Assembly (NCBI GenBank): GCA_017165825.1
Contig: CM029377.1
Location: 19,678,117 to 19,742,116, forward strand
Source: Hepsetus odoe
Taxonomy: Eukaryota; Chordata; Actinopteri; Characiformes; Hepsetidae
Length of the DNA: 64,000 nucleotides
Direction of reading: 5' to 3'
Part shown: piece by piece, positions 1-12,061 of the stretch
Position numbering within the stretch: the first letter of the stretch is position 1
How the letters are laid out: each line of letters starts with the position of its first letter
Program-made: the position numbers and the translations under genes
The notes under the pieces: model-generated
What the model was told of the DNA's origin: nothing
What the model saw: the letters and a program-made list of their open reading frames with translations, nothing else
Database searches by the model: none

Positions 1-310
1 GGAAGTGCTAGTTTACTGAAGAAAATGAAACAGATTCTGAGCCCTGGTTTTATTCTGAGGAACGGACTAAATCACTAGAGCAGTCGCATTTATGACTTGA
101 CTGGTGGTACTATAATAGGGCAAAATGCTTTATTATAACAGTACTAAAAGAACACTCAGCAACTGCATGTATCATTGCTAACAGATGAAAAAATGATATC
201 ATGAAGCAAACATGTCATTTTGCCCAGTGTTTAGATGCACTGCAGTGGAGAGTGTTGTATTTTATCAAACCCAGAGTTGCGGACAACAGCGTGGACCCAA
301 AGTGGTGCAG

Positions 311-3300
311 AACCGGGAGCTGACCAGTCAACAGAATGCAACAGCTGAGCAGCTCCAGCAGCCTCCTGCCGAGCTCTTCGACTTCAAGATTAAATTTGCT
401 GAGACCAAAGCCTACGCTAAGGTACTTCTCCTCCTGAGAAGTTTTTATTGGCAGCTTGATTTGCTTAATGCAAACAAAGGTGATCTGATTCCAATATGCC
501 TTCCTGTTTTTCCCGGTGCATTAATGGATTACATAATATGACGAAGGAAATGGACCTGTTCTCGGGACATTGGGGATTTTGATCCTGAGCAATGCAACAG
601 AATAGCTAATGTGTTGTAAGAGTTGGACAAATAATCTTTTTATATCAAAATCAAAACGTAACCATATCCTTAATAAGTCTATATTAAGTTATTTTCTGTG
701 AAGTTTAACAGTTAGAGACGAATTTCTGGAAGAAAAAAAAAAAAAGAATTCAATATGTGATTCTGGGACAGCAGTACTAGTGAGTCACAAATAGCTATTT
801 TTGCTGTAAGCTAATAGCTATGTTAGCTTCAGATCATCAGTTATAGTTAAGGAGTTAAAGTCCTCTGAGCATTCTGAAGGGCACATGTAGTAACACACAT
901 GCTTTTAATCCCAATTTAGCTCATCTGTAGTTTCACATGCAGGAACATGTAATTGCCACCTCTAGATGGCAGACTCTGACGACAGTAAGAAGTTAAATGT
1001 TCACAAAAGACTTGCATTTAATCTCTTATTACATTATATTGGATGTGTCCGAGTTGGAACAGTTCCAATATCTTAAAAAATGTGGGTGAAGTGGGCAGTT
1101 AAAATTAATTCAATTTTATTGATATCTAATGATGATAATGAATAGCTTTTGGAACTGTCAGTCTGATATGTTAAAATATCATAAAAGAAAGTGAAGGGGA
1201 AAAAAATCTGATTTAATTGCAATCAAATCCAAATGATACTTGATGTTTATCCCAACTCATTCGGCCCTTGTTCTGAATGAGATCAGTACTACAGTCTGTT
1301 ACAGCACTTAAAATAACATTTGAGTACATTAAGGTGAGGCGAGTGGGGTGAAAACTACTGTCGTTGGTTACTTAATCAAGTGTTCCACACTGTTGTGCAG
1401 TTTTTCCTCATTGAATTGTTTCTCCATGTGTTTTTATATCATTTGAATGAAGTTCCAAATTCCCAGCTTTAAAAGCTATAATGACCTGTTTCTGTCCAAT
1501 GTTGGTCAGGGATTGAACCCAACAATAAAAGGAAGTATCGATTATAGGTGTCGGCATTTCACCATTGCATATTGATCATTTAGGGCCCTTCACTTGCATT
1601 TTTTGCTCATAATATTTTTAGACTGTGCTATTTCTTAAAGCCCAGTGGATTAAAAAAAATGTGTATGTGTAGGCCATAGAGATGGAGCTGCGTAAGATGG
1701 AGGTGGCTCAGGCGAACAGGCAGGTGTCTCTGCTCACCTCCTTTATGCCAGACTCGTTCCTGCAGCACGGAGGAGATCATGACTGCATCCTGGTTCTGCT
1801 GCTCATCCCCAGGCTCATCTGCAAGGTAGCACAGCATGCCATTCTGGATCATTACAGCCTACGCTAGTGTTTCTAGTGTTTTCTGTTGTTGAGAGTGTTT
1901 CTGTTTGTCCTCAGGCTGAGCTGATCAGTAAGCAGGCCCAGGAGAAGTTTGATCTCAATGGTAACGCCGTAGAGCACACTGGCCTGCGAGGATCAGCAGG
2001 GGAGCAGCTGAGCTTCGCTTCTGGACTGGTGTACTCCCTCACCCTGCTGCAGGCCACACTGCATAAATACGAACAGTGCGTACCAGAGCTACAATGCTTC
2101 CACATTAATAAAAGCAATCCAACATGTAAAACCACAATTAATCCTAATAATGTCATGGTTAATAGTATGGTTTTACCCCTTTATTTATTTAATTTTTTTT
2201 TTATCCCTTTACCCTTAGCAGTTCATGCTGAAGGCCAGCTTCTTAACACTGTGACAGAATCTGTGATTGTGTTCCCTAATGCACAAATATAGATTTTGAT
2301 TTAATTTTAAGTGCTCTTTTTGCTGAATAGTACTGGCTTTTGGGATATATAGAATATAGAAAATATAGAAATAATCATATAAATTGTTTTATGTCTTTTA
2401 ATAATTGTAATTACATGAATCAATAACTAATATTTCTGCATTCCTTTACTTAGAGAATGTACTACAGTTTTAAACTAGCTTAATTGTTTGACCTCTGTTA
2501 TCACATGGTGATGGGAAAGCTTACATTTATGCAAATTATATACTTTGTGCTGGATCATTTCCTTATAAGGAAATATATATATGCTTCCTTAAATCTGGGA
2601 ACTTTATAGTAAAAAGCCTTGTGTGTTTTGTGATCTGGAGGCAGTATGATATAAAAAAAGCTCTCTTTTTCTCTTAGAGCTCTGAATCAATGCAGTGTTG
2701 AAGTGTACAAGCGGATGGGGACACTCTACTCTGAGATGAGTGTACATGAGCGATGTCTGGACTTCTTTATCGATCTTCTGCACAAAGATCAGCTTGATGA
2801 AACCGTTCAGGTGGAGCCACTCACCAAGGCAGTCAAATACTACCAGGTACTGCATATAAATTCTAATTTAGCAGTGTACACTCTTTTTACACTTGGTGCA
2901 GCCTATTATATTAATCAGAGTGAAAATAGGAATTTTATTCTATACTGTTTGTTTTATACTTTGCCTTTCAAGCAGCAAGCAGTTAATTTCTTCTAGCTAG
3001 ATGCACTGAAACATGATACTCCCTCCTTTAGCCATTAGGGGTAATAATGAGTCATTTTGAAATAAGGACTTTGTGGAAGAGAGTTACTGGGCATAATGGT
3101 GATCCACCAGACCAGCAAACAGAACTGTGTAGCGGTTGCGGCGATCACTGGATGATTTCTGTATCACTCCTAAATCGCACAGACACCGTCTCCACCACAA
3201 TACACGGGACAAAACCTTCAGTGTTTTAATATGTACAAGTGCTCCCCAAACAACATAGAATATAACAAACAAACAAACAAACAAACAATGAAAGTACACG

Positions 3301-6300
3301 CATTCAGTCCAACTGTATCGTCCAGTCTAAGGATGATTCCGGAGATGGTAGATGGCAAACGGAACAGTCTTACCACGAAGGTGATGGAGTAGGGGATGAT
3401 AGAACGGATGGTAGAAGTAATCCTGAGTTGAATTGAGTGTCCAAATAGTCCAACGGGGTTAATCCACAAACATGGAAGACGGGCTCTGCCAGTCTTCTTT
3501 GTGGACGCATATCATACACATGCCATGAAAGAAAGGATTTTTAACAAGAGACATGGAAACTTAGTTTCTCCCTCATACTCTTTCTTTCCAAAGCTTTAAT
3601 CAGACAACTCTTTCCAAACACTGCCCCAAAAAACCGACCCCCTGCTAATTAGTCACCTGATTATATCAGGTAAGCGCTTAAAGGGTAAGCGCAGTGTTAA
3701 TAAGGGGCTAGAGCGCCCTCTGGCTTTCTGGAGGAATACCATTCCAAGCCTAGGGGGTACCTCCCTTATGGCCATCGGCTATGGCAGCATTATGTGCGGT
3801 GTCACATATATACCCCCAACCCCCCCCCCCCCCCAGCTGGGTCACAAGGGGGAGGACCGTAAAACGCCTTTATGTCCACCACATTTATTGTGTCGGTCTT
3901 CTCCCCACGTCGCACTCGATAGTTAACTGGACCTAGCTTCTTGACTATCTCAGCGGGTCCCGCCCACCTAGGAGCCAACTTGGCAGAGTAACCTCGGGCG
4001 GCATCGGAGAGAGGGTGAGCCCTAATCCATACATACTGCTTGGGATGGTACACCGGACTGGAACGTCCCCGATTATACGTCCTCGCCTGTTTCGCCTGTG
4101 CCTTGGCGACATTTTTCCTCACCAGGTCCTGTAATTGGTCCTGACGCTCCAGGAGGGAATAACACTTCGACCTAGGGGAGGGCGCAACATGGATGAGCCG
4201 GTCAAAAGGGCCCTTAAGTGACCGGCCCAGTGCTAGTTGCGCAGGAGAATGACCTGTGGATTCCTGGACTGCCGAGTTAATAGCGAAGCGAAATTCGGCT
4301 AGCCAGGTGTCCCAGTTCTTATGCAGAACTGGCTGCCCCGGTCCGAAACAAGAAACTTGGGTGTTCCCCATCTAGTAAAAACCTCCTTTACCAGCACTTA
4401 GGCGATTTTAGGCGTCTTGCTGTTCCTGAGGGGAAACAACTCCACCCACTTTGTGAAGTAATCCACCACTACTAGGAGAAAAGGAGTTTCCCCGGCCGCT
4501 TCTAGGAAAGGGCCCCATCAAATCTACGCCTAACATCTCCCCGGGCTCAGTGATGGGTATGGATTGTAACAGTCCCGCAGGGGGCTTGTTGGATGGTTTA
4601 TACTTTTGGCAGATGTGACAGTTTTGTACATATGTCCAAGTATCTTGGCGGACAGTGGGCCACCACGCCACTTCCAAAATCCTCAGCAGGGTCTTCAGAC
4701 GCCCAAGATGGCCCCCTAATGGATTATCATGGTAATGGTGTTGAATTGGGAGACGCAGTACCTCTGGTACCACTAGTTGGAAATTAAAACCTTGATCCCC
4801 CTTCGGTACGCGTCTGTAGATAACCCCATTCTGGTCCACATATGCGATTTTGGATGGATCCCTCAGCTCCCTCAGCGGCCTTACTTCCTTCCGGACCTCC
4901 TGGATCCAAGGGTCAGTAAGTTGGGCTGCCCCTATTTCAGGTAGGGACATGGGTAGGTCCATCTGTGGTTTTCGCATAGATGACACAAGTGAGACAGAAG
5001 CTTGTACAGGGAAAATTCTGGCCAAGGCATCAGGCACGACGTTTAAACATCCCTTTCTGTAAGTGATTCGGTACTCAAAGGGTTGTAACCGGAGGGTCCA
5101 GCGAGTTAGCCTAGAGGAGTTCTTTGGGTTCTTAAAAGCCCAAGTGAGTGCGGCATGGTCTGTAACGACCTCAAACGACACTCCCTCCAAAAAATGGCGC
5201 CAGTGCTCGACTGCCCACACTACCGCGAGGCACTCTTTCTCCGATACGGAATAATTCCTCTCGCCTCCAGTTAAAAGTCTTGAGGCAAATGCAAGGGGTA
5301 TTTCATACTCCCCTTGGTCCTGGGTTAAGACCGCCCCCAACCCCATCTCACTCGCATCAGTGTGGAGCCGGAAGGGTTTGGCTGTGTCGGGATGGCCCAG
5401 GACAGGAGGTTGTATCATCGAGTTCTTCAGGTCTTCAAAGCTCTTTTGGCAGGTATCACCCCAAACCCAAGCAGCCCCCTTCTTCAGCAGCCCATACAAT
5501 GGTGCTGCCCGGTCTGCGAAATGGGGAACAAGCTTGTGGTACCACCCCACTAGCCCCAAAAACCTCTGCAACTCTTTCAGGTTCTTGGGGATGGGGTACT
5601 CCAGGATGGCCCTGACCCTTGTCTTTTCAGGGTCCGCCGTAACCCCCTGACCCGAAACTATGTGTCCCAAAAACCTTAAAGAAGATTTAAAGAAAACACA
5701 CTTCTTCAGTTTGAGGGTGAGATCGGCCTCTTCAAGCCTTTGGAAGACTTTCCGAAGGTCATGTAGATGCTGGGTAGAGTCTGGGGAGTATATGATAATG
5801 TCATCAATATAGACAAAGCAGCAATGACCCCTTAGATCCGCTAGAACCCTCTCCATGAGCCTTTGGAAGGTGGCGGCAGCGTTCTTTAAGCCAAAAGGTA
5901 AAACCCGAAACTGAAACAGTCCCTGAGGGGTAGTGAAGGCAGTCAGTTCCTTGTGGCGGGGGTCCATTGCAATCTGCCAATATCCTGACTGTAAATCAAG
6001 AGTCGTAAAAACCCTGGCTCCTTTAAAAGACTCTAATATTTCATGGATCAATGGCATGGGGTATGCATCGAACACGGTCTTGCTATTTAGCTGCCGGAAG
6101 TCCACGCAAAACCTCATGGACCCATCTGGTTTTGGAACCAAAACCACGGGTGCAGCCCACGCAGATGTAGAAGGTTCAATGATCCCCTCTTCCAACATCT
6201 TCTTGACCTGGTCGGCCATAATCTTCTGCTTGAGAGGAGAAACCCGATAAGGGCGGCTGCGCACAGGCCTACGGTCAGATAGGGTGATGGAGTGGTGACA

Positions 6301-9300
6301 AAGAAAGGTATAGCCTAGAACGGCAGACTTCAGGGAAGGGAACTGTCCCAACAGGTGGCTCACCTCGGGGGACTCCTGTACTTCCTTGGGTAGTTCTTGC
6401 CATGAAGGTTGGGGTCGAGAGGCCAAGATTGAGGGCCCAAATAAAGCAGAGGAGGGAAGGCCAAGATCCATAGCCCGGCCACTCCGCAAACCTTCCAGGA
6501 GCTCCACAGGAACATAGAGGGAGATTGGATTGGTGTTCTCCACAAAACCCCCCTTCCCTATGATCCTACTCAGGAAGGATCGAGGCTGCTGATATGTGGG
6601 AAGACTGTACCAACCCCGAGCCCAGTCTAGTCGGATATGGCTCTTAGCCATAAAATCCAATCCCAGAAGCATAGGCCATGCCAAATCTTCATCAGCTAGT
6701 ACAAAAACTGAAATAGTAAGTGAATGAGCTGCAACCTTGAGGTGTAACGTGATGCAGCCGAGGGCAGGCTTTTGTGTTCCATCCGTCAGTGCAAACTGTT
6801 AGGAAGGCACTTGGGCAAGTCTCCTTGAGGGTGGTCGTAACATCTTATAGGTGGAAAAGCTGATTAGAGAGAAGGATGGATCCAGTGTCCAGAAGGGCTG
6901 GGCCTTTCCTTTTCCCCACCACCACCTCAATTGCCATGAGGGCTGGAGGCGCTATGTGCAGTACTGGATCGGGCGGACAGTTCTTGGTTTCGGCCACTAT
7001 CGCTCCCCTTCTCTTAGGGCCAGGTCGTCCCTCTTTGGCCCCTTGAACCCGGGACCAATAGTCCCGTTGACTGGCACGGTCTTTTTCTATGAGGGTGCCC
7101 ACCCGGACAATGTCAGCTACCGTCTTCACTGCCCCTCGCATGATTATCGTCACTTGGGGATTGGCATGATCTAAAATCTTCTGTACCACCTCCTCCTCAG
7201 TCACCTCAGGCTTCCACTTTAGGCAGAGAGCACGGTAGTCATAGGCAAAGTCCCTGATACTTTCTTGGGGGCCTTGAACCCTGACTCGCAACTGTTCTTC
7301 TAACTCTGCCTGGAAACCCAAGGACAAAAAGGCACCCAAAAAAGCAGCTTTAAACTCCCGCCAGGTCTTTATGTTAGACCGTTCAGCCTTCCACCAATTG
7401 CGGGCGGAACCCTGCAGAACCGTATACAATAAAGCCAACACTTCTGGATCAGACAAGTGATGAAGAGATAAAAACTCCTCGCATGCCTCGATAAAAGTGA
7501 GGGCATCCCCTTCGTCTGGGTTGTATTCAGGGAACTGGGGCTTGATAGGAAGGAATGTGGAGTGTGGGCGAGGAGTGGCGAGGCCTTCAGCTGGAAAGCT
7601 GTCTCGGTCTCCAAATAACCGTCAAGGGGTACTAGTGAGACGGATACGACTCATCTCCTTCTTCCACTGCTCATCCCTCCTTTTTAAACAATCAACTACT
7701 GCCTTTTCTAAGGTAGCTAGTTGTTCCTCCACACATTCTTCGCTGGCCCTCACTCGGTCCATAAGGAACTCCTTTAAGGATATCTCTCTCTCTATAGCAA
7801 GTTGTTGTGCTTCTCGCAGCTCAGCAAGATCCTGCTCCAACTTAGTAATCTTACAGTTGGCCATCTCCCAGGCCTGTTGCATCCCTCCTAGATGTTCCTC
7901 CATCTGTGCATCTTCTTCACCCTCTCCCTCCTTCGCCTCCGAGATATACATGCTACCAAGAAGGTCGGTTAACTGAGTAACCTCTCCAGGGGGAACGGTG
8001 CGAACAGTGGGGCGTATCGTAGTGAGAGAAGTCTCAACGGTGCTCTGTTTGCCCTCAAAGCTCGTATCAGCCATATTACTAACACCACGGTAACTCTATC
8101 CCCTTAAAAGAGCTTTACCGTTTGCCCCAACACAAGCGCATAATGCACAGGTTACAAAAATGTAGATCTAGAAATACCTGGGACCGTGCAACACAGAAAC
8201 CTTTTAACCATTTACAAAACACAGTGTAATGAATAACCATAGCAACCTCCAAAATACAACAGAACGGTAAATACAGACACTATATTCAATATTATGGGAG
8301 CAATAATTATACCCCTGAAGGTCCCCGTACGGGCCACCACTCTGTAGCGGTTGCGGCGATCACTGGACGATTTCTGTATCACTCCTAAATCGCACAGACA
8401 CCGTCTCCACCACAATACACGGGACAAAACCTTCAGTGTTTTGATATGTACAAGTGCTCCCCAAACAACATAGAATATAACAAACAAACAAACAAACAAA
8501 CAAACAAACAAACAATGAAAGTACACGTATTCAGTCCAACTGTATTGTCCAGTCGAAGGATGATTCCGGAGATGGTAGATGGCAAACGGAACAGTCTTAC
8601 CACGAAGGTGATGGAGTAGGGGATGATAGAACGGATGGTAGAAGTAATCCTGAGTTGAATTGAGTGTCCAAATAGTCCAACGGGGTTAATCCACAAACAT
8701 GGAAGACGGGCTCTGCCAGTCTTCTTTGTGGACGCATATCATACACATGCCATGAAAGAAAGGATTTTTAACAAGAGACATGGAAACTTAGTTTCTCCCT
8801 CATACTCTTTCTTTCCAAAGCTTTAATCACACAACTCTTTCCAAACACTGCCCCAAAAAACCAACACCCCTCCTAATTAGTCACCTGATTATATCAGGTA
8901 AGCTCTTAAAGGGTAAGCGCAGTGTTAATAAGGGGCTAGAGCGCCCTCTGGCTTTCTGGAGGAATACCATGCCGAGCCTAGGGGGTACCTCCCTTATAGC
9001 CATCGGCTATGGCAGCATTATGTGCGGTGTCACAACTGTGAGGTCTATCTCTGTTATTATTTTTATCTGTTATCATTCAGACATCTAGTAGGTGATGATT
9101 AGATAATCAGAAGACACCGGTGGCTGTTTTACTGCATTTCCATGTTGAACATGCGACATGGGATTGCAACCACAACCCACAGAATTTATTGGAGAAGCAA
9201 TTAGTTTTAACAAGCTTTTTCAATGACCATCAGAACCTGGACAGGTCACTTCTTCTCAGCTTCACCGTGGTGTGTATAAATGTAAATCAATCTAAAATGC

Positions 9301-10953
9301 ATTTCCTGAAAACCCTGGAAGCATTTTTGTCACATGACGTTTACTTTAAACTGTTTGTTACTTCTGTGAATATCCTGTTACGTAATGTGTCTTTAACTTA
9401 AGTGTTTTTTTTCCCCAACGTAGCAACTATACAGCATCCACTTGGCTGAACAGACTGAGGAATGCACTGTGCAGCTGGCCGATCATATCAAGGTACCAAA
9501 CCCTCATATCACACGTGCAGCACAGCAGTCTGCGTAAAAGATATGAATATATGCACAGAATCATAAAGGAACAAAATGTATTCATTTTGAAAATAATTTG
9601 TCACCCTACGGTTACCATACATACCACAGGCTGAATTTATTAAACGTTAAACCGCATTTTAGAAGTGCAGTTTTTTTTTTTAAAATAAAGGCCCCAACTT
9701 TCTTAATATCATACACCAATACAGACAAGTTCTAAAGAGTATATTACTAATGCAGTCTAATAATTTAGAGTTTGTGAATTGGCACTCTGAAGCCTTATAC
9801 TTAGGGCTTGTGTCTGAAAACTAGGAAAAAAAAACAAAACTAGAAATTGAATTTATATAGCTATTGAAATAGTGATTAAAAAAGGCTGTAGTTAAATGTG
9901 AGATTTAAAGGCTAGTTGCATGCATTAGCTGTGTAGGTTGTTTAAAAACAATATATATATACTCGAATAATAGACAGCCAGTCAACAACAGGCAGTGCAG
10001 TCAATTAAGCGTATTAAACTTTTTATTCATAATTTATTTATTTATTCCAGGTATAAGTGTTAAAGGTATTTTTAAATGGTGTCCTTGTCGGCAGCTCACA
10101 TGTTTTAAAACGTCATCAAAATGTTTTCATTGTTATGTTGATGACTTTAGTGCACATCTCTCTGTGTGTTGTCTTCTAGTTCACCCAGGGTGCCCTGGAC
10201 TGCATGGGAGCGGAGGTGGGTCGTCTGCGTGCCTTCCTGCAGACGGGACAAGAAGGAGCGGAGCTAACTCTTCTGCTGAAGGACCTGGACACATTCTGTG
10301 GAGACATTCGGCAGTTCTGTAAGAAAATCCGCCGGAGGATGCCTGGAACTGATGCACCGGGAATTCCTGCAGCTCTCTCCTACCCTCCACAGGTCTGCCT
10401 CTGTCTGTGTAGTGATCAAACTAGATAAAGCCTAGTCTGTAAATTTTTTTTTTTAATTATTATTTTTAATTTGTTGCTGCTTACTTCTGCTCATATGTCT
10501 TTTTATGAAAAAATTGCAACTTTTTTTTTTTTTATCCATACATTATTTCAGTGACCACATGTTACAAAGCAACAAAGAGCAGCATCTTTGATGAACCACT
10601 CAAACATTTTGAGTGCAAGCAGTTGCCAATGTGAAGGACTAGATGGCTTATTTTTTGTTTTTCTACATTTTCAAACAGCAGCACTGGAGAAGGTTTATAA
10701 CTTTTTATGACTGACCACCTCAAATGCACCAACTCTGCTGTTCTGTTGCCTAAATATAAAAGTAATAAGGTGTGTTTGTGTGCGTGTGTAGGTGAGTGAG
10801 GTGCTGGCTGACTGCAGAAAGCAGTTGGCACGTGTGGTGGCCGTTCTGCAGGAGACGGCAGCAGCTGGAGCTCAGATGATTGCTCCACTCACAGAACATG
10901 AGGGGTTATCTGCTCTCAAACTGGAGGACGTGGCCTTCAAAGCAGTGGAGCAG
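311..10953 (+). CDS. dctn1: Dynactin subunit 1 (p150Glued), internal exons only
   Basis: Encodes part of the large dynactin subunit, the dynein cofactor that binds microtubules and the Arp1 filament. Seven exons splice in one frame: 311-421, 1673-1825, 1915-2075, 2678-2846, 9424-9492, 10180-10392 and 10792-10953, all with AG/GT borders; they total 346 codons. Diagnostic stretches are FDFKIKFAETKAYAK, MEVAQANRQVSLLTSFMPDS, DHDCILVLLLIPRLICK, LHKDQLDETVQVEPLTKA, RQFCKKIRRRMPGTDAPG and VAVLQETAAAGAQMIAPL. They match the central-to-C-terminal dynactin-1 helical region (Pfam Dynactin domain). The third exon ends in codon phase 2 and the fourth restores it (CA|A). Upstream exons (CAP-Gly, first coiled coil) lie before the window. 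The C-terminal exons that should follow the one ending at 10953 are not found before or after the gap at 12062. Intron 4 carries an antisense Gypsy element. Teleosts have dctn1a and dctn1b; I cannot say which this is. Confidence 0.93.
3128..3806 (-). repeat. 3' LTR of the Gypsy element (element orientation)
   Basis: 679-bp copy of the LTR at 8343-9034 with TG...CA ends. It contains an (AAAC)n run near 3267-3287 that is about three units shorter than in the other LTR. Next to it (3813-3834) is the C-rich run that reads as a G-rich polypurine tract on the element strand. Confidence 0.93.
3802..4371 (-). pseudogene. Gypsy integrase C-terminal part
   Basis: An open stretch of 189 codons. The first ~13 codons are out of frame. 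Then follows the end of the integrase core and its C-terminal domain, seen as NWDTWLAEFRFAINSAVQES and, later, LAPRWAGPAEIVKKLGPVNY, the GPY/F-type motif of Ty3/Gypsy integrases. It is separated from the pol frame at 4408 by a TAA at 4398-4400 and by an internal deletion that joins the segment around the second catalytic aspartate directly to the region after the catalytic glutamate. The DDE triad is therefore incomplete. The frame runs into the LTR. Confidence 0.88.
3813..3834 (-). other. Polypurine tract candidate of the Gypsy element
   Basis: On the minus strand this is a G-rich run lying six bases upstream of the 3' LTR, where plus-strand priming occurs in LTR retroelements. The assignment is by position and purine content only. 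Confidence 0.4.
4408..6684 (-). pseudogene. Gypsy pol: protease end, reverse transcriptase, RNase H, integrase N-terminal part
   Basis: 758 open codons. The start is the tail of the aspartic protease (LLGLDFM). Reverse transcriptase covers roughly residues 110-370, with the VPKPDGS and LDLQSGYWQI blocks and the catalytic YIDD box. RNase H covers roughly 430-550, with the first catalytic aspartate in HTDASEMG. The integrase zinc finger (HHCC, around residues 650-700) precedes the first core aspartate in GVDLMGPFP. About 20 codons later the reading frame slips and the protein ends in out-of-frame residues. There is no proper start: upstream the protease frame is closed by a TAA at 6799-6801. 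The rest of the core lies in other frames or is deleted (see 3802-4371). Confidence 0.93.
6845..8074 (-). pseudogene. Gypsy gag with one in-frame stop, running into protease
   Basis: One frame of 410 codons from an ATG at 8074 (MADTSFEGKQ) down to 6845, interrupted by a single TGA at 7622-7624 after residue 150. Before the stop there is a charged, Glu/Lys/Gln-rich helical segment that looks like a coiled coil (around residues 75-145). After it, the capsid-like retrotransposon gag domain is seen as SARNWWKAERSNIKTWREFK and SIRDFAYDYRALCLKWKPEV. The C-terminus contains LLDTGS, the active-site motif of the retroviral-type aspartic protease, so gag and protease share a frame here. The TGA could be a CGA decayed at CpG, or a readthrough stop; I favour decay because the other frames are also broken. 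I see no CCHC zinc knuckle. Confidence 0.85.
8322..8339 (-). other. Primer-binding site candidate of the Gypsy element
   Basis: On the element strand, three bases after the 5' LTR, an 18-nt stretch begins TGGTGGCCCG. Starting with TGG (complement of the tRNA CCA end) at this spacing is as expected for a PBS. I cannot match it to a particular tRNA. Confidence 0.45.
8343..9034 (-). repeat. 5' LTR of the Gypsy element (element orientation)
   Basis: 692-bp copy of the LTR at 3128-3806. It is longer mainly because its (AAAC)n tract (about 8480-8513) has about three extra units. It is followed by the ACTG target duplication at 9035-9038. Confidence 0.93.
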
Positions 10954-11308
10954 GTGGAACGCGCACACACACACTGTATAGCTCCAGGATATTTTCCTCC
11001 TTGTAGAATTAATTTGTAGATTGTGTTTGTATTTCTTAATAAATCTTGCTTTTTAACATTCAGGTGTTTCAGAGGCAGAAGTGTTTGATAAATACAGTGG
11101 CTGCTTGCATGAAGCACTGCATGCACAAAAATTACTTTTACACCTTAAGTTCCATCACTGATGTTTAGGGCAGTATTTTATTTATTTTTTTATTTTTTGT
11201 TTTAACTTAAACTAAATTGTTTTTTAATGTTCTTAAAAACACTTCTGAAACACTCAAGATGACCCTTTCGAGCAAGTCTTGGCTTGGATTCTATTTTCTG
11301 TTTATTGT

Positions 11309-11455
11309 TGTCACGTGTGGGGTGTTTTTGGGGCACACTAGAGGGCGCTCTGCTCTGACTGAGCACGCCGGAGCCTAAGCAGGCACAGGTGTGCATCATT
11401 GGGGCTGACGATTTAAGCCCCGATGAGTCAGAGCAGAGCGCGGCTCATTGGTTAG
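11309..11455 (+). repeat. LTR-like retroelement fragment
   Basis: Begins TGTCACGTG and contains the paired stretches CTCTGCTCTGACTGAGC and GAGTCAGAGCAGAGCGCGG, which are near reverse complements. The same arrangement is found on the minus strand at 58980-59104, so this is a dispersed family. The TGTCAC start suggests the edge of a Gypsy-type LTR. The other end is not resolved because the sequence continues into GC-rich repeats and the gap. Confidence 0.45.
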
Positions 11456-11685
11456 GCTAGGCCTACACCGAAAGGGTGGTTCTGATTCAGGTTTTTTGGG
11501 ATTTGTTCGACTTGGTTTAGGCTGCAGTTCTCCTGTGCTCAGGTTCTGCTTTGAACTGCAGCTCTGCTGGATCGCTCAATCCAGCTCGCTCCCTCGCTGG
11601 AGTTCAGCGAACGGCTGAAGAAGTGCTGGCGAGCGGAGAGGGCGGCTCGGGCCCTGGTAGAGGTAATGTTATTGGGGCGACCCCT

Positions 11686-12056
11686 CGCGGAAGAGGCTTC
11701 GTTTTCGCCCCTTTCTTTACCCCTTTCTAAACCGACCCCCGCTCTCCACCAACCGCAACACTGGATACCCGCCTCCTTCACCAATCACAGAGGTCCGTCC
11801 GCGGAGACCCCGCCCTGTATGAAACATGGTCATCAGAGGGGTAAAATCCCACGAAAACAAGGAAAAAAGGGGCGATTCCTCGAGGAAGAGGCTTCGTTCG
11901 CGCCCAACCCCTTTCCGGCTCCTGCTCTCCACCAATCACAACGCTGGGTGTCGGAGGAACCCGCCTCTTTCCCCAATCACAGCGGTCTTTCCGCGGAAAC
12001 AGCGCTGTGCTCCAATCACAGCGGTCTGTCCGCGGAGACCCCGCCCTGTATGAAAC
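11686..12056 (+). repeat. GC-rich CCAAT-box tandem repeat next to the gap
   Basis: Two diverged copies of a roughly 190-230 bp unit: GAAGAGGCTTCGTT recurs at about 11690 and 11884, and a 45-bp block beginning CCAATCACAG and ending TGTATGAAAC recurs at 11781-11825 and 12012-12056. A third CCAATCACAGCGGTC with a TCCGCGGA core sits at 11973 and a further CCAATCACA at 11932. The unit resembles promoter or LTR U3 DNA. The array runs into the gap, so it is probably longer. Confidence 0.7.
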
Positions 12057-12061
12057 CCGGT

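Larger units (their letters stand above)
3128..9034 (-). mobile_element. Ty3/Gypsy LTR retrotransposon, disabled, in dctn1 intron 4
   Basis: A 5.9-kb element bounded by two direct LTRs (3128-3806 and 8343-9034), each beginning TGTAGCGG and ending GTGTCACA. The flanking bases are ACTG at 3124-3127 and ACTG at 9035-9038, giving a 4-bp target duplication. Coding order on the minus strand is gag, protease, reverse transcriptase, RNase H, integrase, the Ty3/Gypsy (Metaviridae) order. It lies antisense to dctn1. By eye the LTRs differ by roughly 13-14 substitutions plus small indels over about 660 aligned bases (about 2%), so the insertion is fairly young. All coding parts are broken by stops, frame changes or a deletion, so the copy is not autonomous. 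I see no envelope gene and no chromodomain. Confidence 0.95.

Noticed and set aside
4593..7976. Plus-strand open frames inside the Gypsy element
   Set aside because: They are antisense shadows of gag and pol.
10954..11170. A next dctn1 exon starting at GTGTTTCAGAGG (about 11064)
   Set aside because: The translation does not resemble dynactin-1 after the ...AVEQ exon.
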